Assembly (NCBI GenBank): GCA_002789465.1
Contig: PFTH01000165.1
Coordinates: 1-17,996 of the forward strand
Length of the DNA: 17,996 nucleotides
Source of the DNA: Candidatus Roizmanbacteria bacterium CG_4_9_14_0_8_um_filter_34_12
GTDB lineage: Bacteria; Patescibacteriota; Microgenomatia; UBA1406; GWC2-37-13
Direction: 5' to 3'
This document shows positions 7,865 to 14,533 of the stretch, piece after piece. Numbering within the stretch: position 1 is the stretch's first letter; each line of letters begins with the position of its first letter. Below the pieces are notes generated by a model, which saw nothing but the letters and a program-made list of their open reading frames with translations, ran no database searches and had not been told where the DNA came from. Position numbers and translations under genes: made by a program.

Positions 7865-8716
7865 TTAATATTTTCCCTGAATATCGTATATTTTTATTTT
7901 AATAATGTCTTCCAAAGTTTCAATCATGTCTTTGAAAAAATTTACCCTTCTTGATTCCATATGCTGCCAATGAACCGGAACCTCCTTAACTTTATATCCA
8001 AATTTAAAAGCTAAAAATAGAAACTCCAGATCAAAGGCCGCTGTCACTGATGGGCCACTTGTATGGCGATCTTTCTTAAGTAACTGCGAATGATTAATGA
8101 TATTTAATGCAAGATTTTTATTATAGAGTTTAAAACCGCACTGCGTATCGCTGATGCCTTTAAATTTAAAAAGTAATGATCGAACTACAACTGCGCCGAA
8201 AGATAAAATTTTTCTTTGAAATGGTGCTCCATCGCGTTTTGATTTTCGAGATCCAATTACAATATCATAATTTAAATCCGCTTGTTCAATTAACTTTTCC
8301 ACTTCTTCAATCGGGGTTGCCAAATCCATATCAGTAAAAATTACAATATCATTCAAGGCGGACTTAATTCCTGTACTGATTGCAAAGGCTTTTCCTTGAT
8401 GGGCGTTTTTTATTAGTCTGAATCTTGGAAAGAGTTTGAGATATGGTTGAATAATTTTAATAGAGCTATCATCCGAACCATCATCAACAATAATTACCTC
8501 AGTAATTCGAGAGCTGTTTTTTGTATAATTTCCAACTTTATCAAGTACGCCTTTTTGAAGATTAGCCTCTTCGTTATAACAGGGTACTATTAACGAAATA
8601 GAAGAGTTTTTATCCCCCTTCGCTCCGCTAAGCGGAGCTTCGGAGGGATTTCGCTTCCTATAAGATTGTAAAGATTTCCTGTCACTCGAAATGAGATAGG
8701 GAGCTTCATTTATCAT
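7865..8716 (-). CDS. GT2 glycosyltransferase, polyprenyl-phosphate hexose synthase (ALG5/DPM1-like)
   Basis: The enzyme probably makes polyprenyl-phosphate-hexose from a nucleotide sugar at the cytoplasmic face, the donor type used by PMT/ArnT enzymes. The GT-A fold begins at SLIVPCYNEEANL (41-53), with EVIIVDDGSDDSS at 73-85, HQGKAFAISTG at 106-116, the metal-binding DMD at 129-131, GSRKSKRDGAP at 155-164 and SDTQCGFKLY at 189-198. The last motif, with VPVHW at 246-250, is typical of ALG5-like enzymes. No C-terminal membrane helices are present. ATG 8716 lies within the end of the upstream GT-C gene (11-base overlap). The 40 residues before the fold are unusual: residues 23-35 (NPSEAPLSGAKGD) come from a GC-rich palindrome at 8613-8648. 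No other ATG precedes the catalytic domain, so 8716 is kept. Confidence 0.9.
   Translation of the reverse strand: MINEAPYLISSDRKSLQSYRKRNPSEAPLSGAKGDKNSSISLIVPCYNEEANLQKGVLDKVGNYTKNSSRITEVIIVDDGSDDSSIKIIQPYLKLFPRFRLIKNAHQGKAFAISTGIKSALNDIVIFTDMDLATPIEEVEKLIEQADLNYDIVIGSRKSKRDGAPFQRKILSFGAVVVRSLLFKFKGISDTQCGFKLYNKNLALNIINHSQLLKKDRHTSGPSVTAAFDLEFLFLAFKFGYKVKEVPVHWQHMESRRVNFFKDMIETLEDIIKIKIYDIQGKY
8613..8648 (-). repeat. GC-rich palindromic repeat within the 5' end of the GT2 gene
   Basis: The 36 bases are an imperfect palindrome around a 17-base core at 8622-8638 (GCTCCGCT, A, AGCGGAGC). The outer arms are TCCCCCTT and AAGGGGGA-like. Adjacent bases to about 8700, containing CATTTCGAGTGACAGGAAAT and GGAAGCGAAATCCC on the minus strand, look like the rest of a longer repeat of the same kind, but that outer border is uncertain. 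It is translated in frame as residues 23-35 of the GT2 enzyme. Confidence 0.65.
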
Positions 8717-10172
8717 GAATCATTTTATAAATTTTAACACCATCAATAGTCCATATTTTAGCAACTTTTGTTTTACCAAACATTGAGATATCCCAAGAAG
8801 GTGATTCAAGCACCTGACATGGTTCTTGATTACAAAGTACAAATAACTGATTGGTAATTTCAATTTTATTACGATTGGCAGGTCGTAGTCCCTTAAGTTC
8901 TAAAAAATAAACGAAGTTGTCTTCAGTCAGTTCCACTGGCCAGGTGGCAATGTTAAATGGCTTATTATCAATTTCTTCAGCAAGAAAGTTTGCAACTTTC
9001 TGCGCATGTTTGATTTGATAACCCGGTTTTTTGCTCGCCAAGTTATTGAGATTAAGAAAGACGTATCCAATGATAAATATATATCCGACAAAACGACTAT
9101 TCAATTGAGACAAAACATAGGCCACGATTAGAAAAAAACTAAAGTATATGGGTCCAAAATAATGCGGATGACGGGGACTATTGAATGTACTGAAAAGAAA
9201 AAGATATGTCAGACAATTTATCCAATGAAGTTTAACAAATATACCAACTGAACGGGAACGAAAAATAATAACACCGGAAGTTATTAATAGTATTACTAAC
9301 ATTATTGAAGAAAATGACAAAATTTGTGTTGAAAAAACATGACTAAAAAATTGATTAGTCGTCAGATTAATCTTAATTAAGAGATTTGATTGCGAAGTTG
9401 GATTATTTTGAATAAATAGTTTGAATAGGTTATTTAAATTTAATAGATTATGTCTTAGGTCGAAGATTAGTAACGGTAGGCTAATCAAAACAAAACCCAA
9501 CAAAGAAACGATCCAAGATAAAAATGAAAGAGACCGTTTTTTACTGGTAATTAATTGATAAACATAAATTGGAATAAAAGTGAAAATCATTAGAGCGGAC
9601 AGATGATGTAGTTGAAACAAAGAGCCAAACAACGCTCCAAATAAAAAGGCATATAAAAGACGATTAGTTTTAACCCAACGGTATAAAAAGTATATTGTGA
9701 TAAAAGAAAAGATTGGAAGGGGATTGGGGTTCCAAGAAAATCTGGCGGCTTGAATATTGACTTGTGAAAAAGCTGATAGGAATAAAAACCAGACAGCAAC
9801 CTGCTTATTTATAATTTTATTAATTAAATAATAAGTAATAATTAATCCAAATATTGAAATTATCGCCGATCCAAAAGCCAACCCAACCGGTTGAAGTTGG
9901 AAGAGCGCTAAAAAGGGAGCCATCAAATAGTAATAAAATGGTCCCAAATATATTTGTCCGACTGAAGAGGGAGCGCCAATTGCCGGCCAGTGTTCAAAAG
10001 AAACAATCCGTTTAATAATGATTGCGTCGCGACCTTGGTCGCTTAAGAATGTGGCAAAATCAGGTAGGTGATAAAATCTAAGAAAAACGCCAATAATAAT
10101 TATCAATACAGCCAGTGGATTTTTTGCTACAATAGAAACCATGCGAGAAAATATTTCTTTAAAACGGTTCAT
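8706..10172 (-). CDS. GT-C glycosyltransferase-like membrane protein (PMT_2-type), first gene of the operon
   Basis: This 488-residue protein has a first helix at about 17-33, then LSDQGRDA at 43-50, where relatives have Asp-Glu. D45 and D49 are the only acids there, so the usual DE pair is DQ here. YLGPFYYYLMAP at 75-86 replaces the KPPL motif, and AARFSWNPNPLP fits the second loop. About ten helices follow, then an external domain of about 100 residues with the pair CNQEPC. It appears to be the first gene of the minus-strand operon. ATG 10172 is preceded by TAAAAT five bases upstream, suggesting a nearly leaderless mRNA; ATG 10142 (M11) is an alternative. Its 5' end overlaps the divergent gene at 10141 by 32 bases. 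Membrane topology and family are secure; activity is inferred. Confidence 0.78.
   Translation of the reverse strand: MNRFKEIFSRMVSIVAKNPLAVLIIIIGVFLRFYHLPDFATFLSDQGRDAIIIKRIVSFEHWPAIGAPSSVGQIYLGPFYYYLMAPFLALFQLQPVGLAFGSAIISIFGLIITYYLINKIINKQVAVWFLFLSAFSQVNIQAARFSWNPNPLPIFSFITIYFLYRWVKTNRLLYAFLFGALFGSLFQLHHLSALMIFTFIPIYVYQLITSKKRSLSFLSWIVSLLGFVLISLPLLIFDLRHNLLNLNNLFKLFIQNNPTSQSNLLIKINLTTNQFFSHVFSTQILSFSSIMLVILLITSGVIIFRSRSVGIFVKLHWINCLTYLFLFSTFNSPRHPHYFGPIYFSFFLIVAYVLSQLNSRFVGYIFIIGYVFLNLNNLASKKPGYQIKHAQKVANFLAEEIDNKPFNIATWPVELTEDNFVYFLELKGLRPANRNKIEITNQLFVLCNQEPCQVLESPSWDISMFGKTKVAKIWTIDGVKIYKMIHDK
10128..10133 (+). promoter_or_regulatory. Possible -10 hexamer TACAAT for the 10141 gene
   Basis: TACAAT is followed by seven bases and the ATG at 10141. 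No Shine-Dalgarno is present, so a leaderless transcript is plausible. It lies inside the opposite-strand gene. No convincing -35 box was seen. Confidence 0.4.
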
Positions 10173-11397
10173 ACCCTATTTTACCTTAACCATGATAGTT
10201 TTAGTAAGCACTCTTATTTTGTGGTTGCCTTTTATTTTGAGATTTAGTCATTGGTTGGGATTAAGTATCTCTGAAAGTAATTTTTTATATATCTATAAAC
10301 ATTATGATGGGCCACTATATATTATTCCGGCAAAATCATTTTATGATCCGGAAATAATTAAAACTTTGCGGGTTGATATTTCATTGATTCCAGGTTATTA
10401 TGCAGCTCATCTTCCGCTTTATTCATTATTTATCAGAATTTTCTCATATGTGTTTGGCTATTTAAAATCGATGATCTTCACAAATGTTTTTTTTACCGTT
10501 ATTTTGGCAGGATTTTTTTATTATTTTATACGCTTCTTTCAAATTACAAAAAAACCATTATTGTTAGCAACAATTTTTTTATTTCTACCGAGGTTTTTAG
10601 TTGTTCGTTCGGTTGGAGCACCTGAAAGCCTTTTTATTTTATTAGTTTTGGTTTCTTTATTCTTTTTTGAGAAAAAAAATTATCTTTTTGCCGGTGTTTT
10701 CGGTGGTTTGGCAACCATGACAAAATCTCCTGGAATACTTTTATTCTTTGCTTATTTGCTAGCGATCGGTGAACAATGTTTAAAACAAAACAATCCCGTT
10801 AATATAAGAAATCCTATTGGTAATGGCCTGCCTGCCGGCAGGCAGGGATTGCCACGCTCCTTCGATGTAACGTCGGGTTTCGCTCGCGATGACAATAATG
10901 CAAAATTCGCGTTTAATTGGCGTTGGTTTGGTTTAATATTTATTCCTATTGGATTACTTTTAGTCTTTATTCTTTATTATTTCCAGTTTGGTGACTTTTT
11001 TGCCTATTTTAAATCCGGAGATAATATTCATCTTGTATTTCCATATGCAATATTTAATGCATCAAAATCCTGGGTAGGAACGGCTTGGCTGGAAGATGTT
11101 CTTTTTGTATTTTTCATTTATATTTTGACGGTAATAACTTTGAGAAACACCAAACATCGAAGTTTCTTTTATTTTTCATTGGTTTATTTGATTGCAACAA
11201 CGTTTGTTCAACATCGTGATATCTCCCGCTATAGTCTACCGCTTTGGCCAATGGCGTGCATCGCTTTTGAAAGTTTTTTTACATCAAAAAAATTTAAAAT
11301 TGCTGCTATGATATTATTGCCGGCGATTTTTCTCTACGCTTGGAATTTTTTTGTGCAAAATGTGATGCCAATTGGCGAATGGCAACCGTTTCTATAG
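10141..11397 (+). CDS. GT-C mannosyltransferase-like protein (PIG-V/Gpi18-like) with an in-frame palindromic repeat
   Basis: This 418-residue membrane protein has a first helix at about 13-33, then HYDGPLYIIPAKSFYDPE (55-71), with D56 as candidate catalytic acid. AHLPLYSLFIRI follows at 89-100, and GAPESLF (159-165) is in the position typical of PIG-V/Gpi18-like mannosyltransferases. It therefore belongs to a different GT-C branch from the minus-strand genes. Residues 217-252, containing NPVNIRNPIGNGLPAGRQG and GFARDDN, are encoded by a palindromic repeat at 10791-10894. They lie between two membrane helices (about 195-210 and 262-282), so the fold may be preserved. ATG 10141 is preceded by TACAAT with seven bases between; ATG 10192 (M18) is the alternative. 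The start overlaps the divergent gene. The acceptor is unknown. Confidence 0.75.
   Translation: MRENISLKRFIPYFTLTMIVLVSTLILWLPFILRFSHWLGLSISESNFLYIYKHYDGPLYIIPAKSFYDPEIIKTLRVDISLIPGYYAAHLPLYSLFIRIFSYVFGYLKSMIFTNVFFTVILAGFFYYFIRFFQITKKPLLLATIFLFLPRFLVVRSVGAPESLFILLVLVSLFFFEKKNYLFAGVFGGLATMTKSPGILLFFAYLLAIGEQCLKQNNPVNIRNPIGNGLPAGRQGLPRSFDVTSGFARDDNNAKFAFNWRWFGLIFIPIGLLLVFILYYFQFGDFFAYFKSGDNIHLVFPYAIFNASKSWVGTAWLEDVLFVFFIYILTVITLRNTKHRSFFYFSLVYLIATTFVQHRDISRYSLPLWPMACIAFESFFTSKKFKIAAMILLPAIFLYAWNFFVQNVMPIGEWQPFL
10178..10183 (-). promoter_or_regulatory. Possible -10 hexamer TAAAAT for the minus-strand glycosyltransferase operon
   Basis: On the minus strand TAAAAT is followed by AGGGT and then ATG at 10172. 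If used, the operon transcript would begin at or next to the start codon. It lies within the first codons of the divergent plus-strand gene. No -35 box is clear. Confidence 0.35.
10791..10894 (+). repeat. 104-bp family P palindromic repeat, left-truncated, inside the 10141-11397 gene
   Basis: It starts at CAATCCCGTTAATATAAG, which lies in the middle of the long copies at 6056 and 7681, and continues through the 20-mer CCTGCCTGCCGGCAGGCAGG (10827-10846) to the terminal GCTCGCGATGACA. The left end with TGTCATTGCGAA is absent, so only one terminal repeat remains. It is translated without a stop, in the same frame as the copy at 7218-7327. Confidence 0.85.
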
Positions 11398-11400
11398 TTC

Positions 11401-11432
11401 ATAAAGTTATAAAGTTTATAAAGTATATAAAG
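11401..11432 (+). repeat. Short tandem repeat ATAAAG x4 at a gene junction
   Basis: ATAAAG occurs at 11401, 11409, 11418 and 11427, separated by two or three varying bases. The repeat fills the whole gap between the stop at 11397 and the GTG start at 11432, and the last unit supplies the G of that GTG. The AT-rich units could also serve as -10-like sequence. Confidence 0.6.
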
Positions 11433-12463
11433 TGAAAAAAGTCCGAGTTTTTTTTAAAAAAAGATGGTATTTAGTTTTTCTTGTTATTATTGGTGTAGTT
11501 GTTTTTTTCTATCAAAGATCCGTGACACAAGCTAAAGTATCAAAAACTGAAAGCTATACTGTTAAAAAACAAACAATAAAAGACGAATTAACTTTATCAG
11601 GCAATATTGAGGCAGATGGTCATGTTGTTCTCCGTTTTCAAACTTCAGGGTTGCTTTCATGGGTTGGTGTTAAAGAGGGTGATTGGGTAAAAAAATACCA
11701 AACACTTGCATCACTTGATCAACGAGACGTACAAAAAAGACTTCAGAAGTATTTAAATACTTATCAAAAAACGCGTTGGGATTATGATCAAACAACTCAA
11801 GATAGCCAACTCAAATATATTGGAGGGTTATCAGAAGATGCTCGTCGTAAAGCGCTTCGGGTTTTGGATAAGTCACAATTTGATTTAAACAACGCAGTAA
11901 TTGATGTTGAATTACAGGATTTGGCTAGGCAATATTCATATCTTAATACCCCAATTGAAGGACTATTGGTTAGAGTTGATTCTCCGTTTTCCGGGGTAAA
12001 TATAACTCCGGCTGGAGCCGAATTTGAAGTGATTGATCCTTCTACAATTTATTTTTCTGTAACTGCCGATCAAACAGAGGTAATTAAATTGAAAGAAGGA
12101 TTACATGCTGAAATTAGTCTTGATTCTTATCCTGATAATCCAATTTCTGGTAACATTAAATCGATCGCATTTATTCCAAAGACTGGGGAAACAGGAACTG
12201 TTTATCAAGTTAAATTAACAATCAATCAAGATAATAAAAATTATAAATATCGTTTGGGAATGACCGGTGATACGACTTTTATTTTACGAGAGATCCCAGA
12301 TGCGTTTGCGATTCCAACGTCCTATATTAAAACAGAAGGTAAAAAAAAGTATGTTTTTATTGATGAAAACAAGTCCAAACGGGTTTATATAAAAACTGGG
12401 ATTGAGATAGACAATAAAACAGAAATAGTTGAAGGATTAAAAGATGGAGATGTGATTTATTAG
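11432..12463 (+). CDS. MacA/HlyD-like periplasmic adaptor (membrane fusion protein)
   Basis: This 343-residue protein has a basic N-terminus (KKVRVFFKKR), one membrane anchor at about 12-28, and a large extracytoplasmic part. ELTLSGNIEADGHVVLRF (52-69) and GVKEGDWVKKYQTLASLD (79-96) form the first lipoyl half-motif; a helical hairpin of about residues 97-170 follows, and PIEGLLVRVDSPFSG (174-188) forms the second half. A beta-barrel region (about 205-285, with KEGLHAEISLDSYP) and a membrane-proximal region ending EIVEGLKDGDVIY complete the usual order. It begins with GTG, chosen because it precedes the basic residues and anchor and no ATG is nearby. It precedes the ABC ATPase and permease, so it is the adaptor of a MacAB-like system. 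No outer-membrane TolC partner was seen. Substrate unknown. Confidence 0.85.
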   Translation: MKKVRVFFKKRWYLVFLVIIGVVVFFYQRSVTQAKVSKTESYTVKKQTIKDELTLSGNIEADGHVVLRFQTSGLLSWVGVKEGDWVKKYQTLASLDQRDVQKRLQKYLNTYQKTRWDYDQTTQDSQLKYIGGLSEDARRKALRVLDKSQFDLNNAVIDVELQDLARQYSYLNTPIEGLLVRVDSPFSGVNITPAGAEFEVIDPSTIYFSVTADQTEVIKLKEGLHAEISLDSYPDNPISGNIKSIAFIPKTGETGTVYQVKLTINQDNKNYKYRLGMTGDTTFILREIPDAFAIPTSYIKTEGKKKYVFIDENKSKRVYIKTGIEIDNKTEIVEGLKDGDVIY

Positions 12464-12530
12464 TAGTTAGGAGGAAAGAATTACGAATTATGAATTAAGA
12501 ATAATGAATAATGAATAATGAATGATAAAC
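12460..12530 (+). repeat. Low-complexity micro-repeats after the adaptor gene
   Basis: TTAGTAGTTAGGAGG (12460-12474) is a short form of the repeat at 14493 and 15936 and contains the adaptor's stop codon. It is followed to about 12530 by a run of GAATTA, GAATAAT and GAATGAT units. The rest of the gap up to 12589 is plain AT-rich sequence with no recognisable signal apart from a weak GATGAG ahead of the ATPase start. Confidence 0.5.
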
Positions 12531-12589
12531 ATAAGAAATATGCGGCGTAATAAATAAACAAGAGAAATATTAATTAGATTGATGAGAAT

Positions 12590-13276
12590 ATGTCAGCAAT
12601 AATTAAACTAGATAATGTTTGGAAAGAATATAAACTTGACGAAGAAGTAATATTTACAGCTTTAAATAGTATAAATCTTTCAATCAATAGTGGTGAATTA
12701 TCAGCAATTGTTGGTCCTTCAGGATGTGGAAAATCTACATTAATGCATATTATTGGCTTGCTGGATCAACCAAGTAAAGGAGAAGTTTTCATTGACAATA
12801 AAAATATCAAAGGATTAAGTGATGATGAACTATCAATGTTAAGAAATGAATTTGTCGGTTTTATTTTCCAGCAGTTTAATTTAATTAATAAATTAACAAT
12901 ATTGGAGAATGTTTTATTACCGGCTATTTATTATCGAAAAAAAATTGACTATAATCCTAGAGAACGGGCTCTCCAACTGCTTGAGCGTTTTGGTTTGATT
13001 TCAAAAATCAATTCTTACCCTAATAAAATATCTGGTGGACAACAACAACGAGTTGCAATGGCGCGTGCACTTATTATGGACCCAAAAATGATATTAGCAG
13101 ATGAACCCACAGGGAATCTTGATAGTAAAACTGGCGTGGAAATAATTCAATTATTAAAAGAACTTAATCAAAAAGAGAAAAAAACGATTGTGATTGTGAC
13201 TCATGACTCTGAAATTGCTAAACAGACAAACAGAATAATTAGGATAAAAGATGGACAGATAATTAATCATAATTAA
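12590..13276 (+). CDS. ABC transporter ATP-binding protein, MacB/LolD type
   Basis: This is a complete 228-residue nucleotide-binding protein that powers the permease encoded next. All motifs are present: Walker A GPSGCGKST (42-50), Q-loop around Q94 in FIFQQFNLI, signature SGGQQQR (148-154), Walker B MILADEP (167-173) and the H-loop H205 in VTHD. The spacing and the text FVGFIFQQFNLI and EPTGNLDSKTG are typical of the MacB/LolD/FtsE class, which drives mechanotransmission-type export rather than conventional solute transport. ATG 12590 starts just before the conserved KLDNVWKEY. The permease start follows its stop after 9 bases, so the two are one operon with the adaptor upstream. Export of peptides, lipoproteins or toxic compounds is possible; the sequence does not decide. 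Confidence 0.95.
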   Translation: MSAIIKLDNVWKEYKLDEEVIFTALNSINLSINSGELSAIVGPSGCGKSTLMHIIGLLDQPSKGEVFIDNKNIKGLSDDELSMLRNEFVGFIFQQFNLINKLTILENVLLPAIYYRKKIDYNPRERALQLLERFGLISKINSYPNKISGGQQQRVAMARALIMDPKMILADEPTGNLDSKTGVEIIQLLKELNQKEKKTIVIVTHDSEIAKQTNRIIRIKDGQIINHN

Positions 13277-13285
13277 AATGCAAAT

Positions 13286-14497
13286 ATGGCTTATTTTTTA
13301 TTTATTGTAAAATCCGCTCTTAAAGATTTATTTAAGAATAAAATGCGAACATTTTTAACATCTCTTGGTATATTAATTGGTGTTGCTTCCGTGGTATTGT
13401 TATTGGCTTTTGGTATGGGTTTAAAAACTTATATTAAAGGACAGTTTGATAGTTTGGGGACGAATCTTATTTTTGTTCTACCGAGAAAAGTTTTTAGTCA
13501 GGGTGGTGGTTTTAGTAGTAGTGGTGGTTTGGGTGGTGGAATAAGATTTGATGAAAAAGATTATTTTAGTCTTAAAAGAATTAGGGAGGCAGAATTTGTT
13601 GTTCCGGCGTTTACAAAATCAGTAAAGATTGAGGCAAATGGTAAAACTGAATATTCAACATTTTATGCAACTAACGACGAAATTTTCCAGGCACGTAACT
13701 TGACCATAAAATATGGTTCAGTTATTACAAAGACTGAGGTTGAAAAAAGAAATAAGGTTATTGTAATAGGACCAAAATTAGCGGAAAAATTATTTGGTTC
13801 TGCTGAATACGCATTAGGAAATACGGTTAGGATTGATAGTCAAGCATTTAAAGTAATAGGAGTGTTGGAAGCCAAAGGAGGGGGCGGTTTTGGTGGACCT
13901 GATTTTGACACTTTTGCTTATGCATCATATAAATCTGCATATTCAATTAATCCCAATAAGACATTTTCCACAATGTTATTAAAAGCAAAAAACGAAGAAA
14001 CTATACCGATTCTCAAAGCGCGCACGATTGAAGTATTAAAGAAGCGATACAAAGAAGATGATTTTCAGGTAGCAGAGTCAACCGAATTTATTAATACGAT
14101 TAGCTCGATTTTTTCTGTTTTAAACATGTTTCTTGTGGCGATTGGAGCAATTTCACTAATCGTTGGAGGTGTGGGAATTATGAATATTATGTATGTTTCA
14201 GTAACAGAGAGGATTAAAGAAATTGGGATTAGACGGGCACTTGGAGCAACTCGTCGGGATATTCTCTTTCAATTTTTAGCAGAATCGGTACTTTTGTCTC
14301 TTATTGGTGGGTTTATAGGGCTATTGATAGCAACAGGTTTAATTTTATTGATTCGTCGTTTTTTCCCAGCAGCTATTGATATAACATCGATGTTGGTTGC
14401 TATTGGGACATCGTCTTTTATCGGTATTTTCTTTGGAGTTTTTCCTGCTCGAAAAGCTGCTAATCTTTCCCCGATGGACGCGATTAGATATGAGTAG
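13286..14497 (+). CDS. ABC transporter permease, MacB/FtsX family
   Basis: This 403-residue permease has the MacB layout without the fused ATPase. An amphipathic start and first helix (about 22-45) are followed by an external MacB-type periplasmic domain (about 46-270) and three C-terminal helices (about 275-300, 333-356 and 370-387). The stretch GGVGIMNIMYVSVTERIKEI (294-313) and IRRALGATRRDILFQFLAES (315-334) is the family hallmark, containing the coupling helix that contacts the ATPase. The external domain carries a low-complexity SQGGGFSSSGGLGGG at 71-85, encoded by GGT-rich DNA, and a second glycine cluster, GGGGFGGP, at 198-205. The protein ends normally in SPMDAIRYE; the stop TAG lies in a short repeat. 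ATG 13286 lies 9 bases after the ATPase stop. Confidence 0.93.
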   Translation: MAYFLFIVKSALKDLFKNKMRTFLTSLGILIGVASVVLLLAFGMGLKTYIKGQFDSLGTNLIFVLPRKVFSQGGGFSSSGGLGGGIRFDEKDYFSLKRIREAEFVVPAFTKSVKIEANGKTEYSTFYATNDEIFQARNLTIKYGSVITKTEVEKRNKVIVIGPKLAEKLFGSAEYALGNTVRIDSQAFKVIGVLEAKGGGGFGGPDFDTFAYASYKSAYSINPNKTFSTMLLKAKNEETIPILKARTIEVLKKRYKEDDFQVAESTEFINTISSIFSVLNMFLVAIGAISLIVGGVGIMNIMYVSVTERIKEIGIRRALGATRRDILFQFLAESVLLSLIGGFIGLLIATGLILLIRRFFPAAIDITSMLVAIGTSSFIGIFFGVFPARKAANLSPMDAIRYE

Positions 14498-14526
14498 TTA
14501 GGGGTTAGTAGATAGGAGTTAGGAGG
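14493..14526 (+). repeat. 34-bp TTAGG-type short repeat at the permease-mutM junction
   Basis: The 34 bases begin AGTAGTTAGGGGTTAGTAG and end TAGGAGTTAGGAGG. They match 15936-15969 with one difference. The copy provides the permease stop codon (14495-14497) and fills the space between two convergent genes. No hairpin with a T tract is present, so this is not an obvious terminator. Confidence 0.75.
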
Positions 14527-14533
14527 AAATATA

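Noticed and set aside
6056..10894. CRISPR array
   Set aside because: The repeats are few, palindromic, unevenly spaced and partly inside genes; there are no regular spacers and no cas genes.
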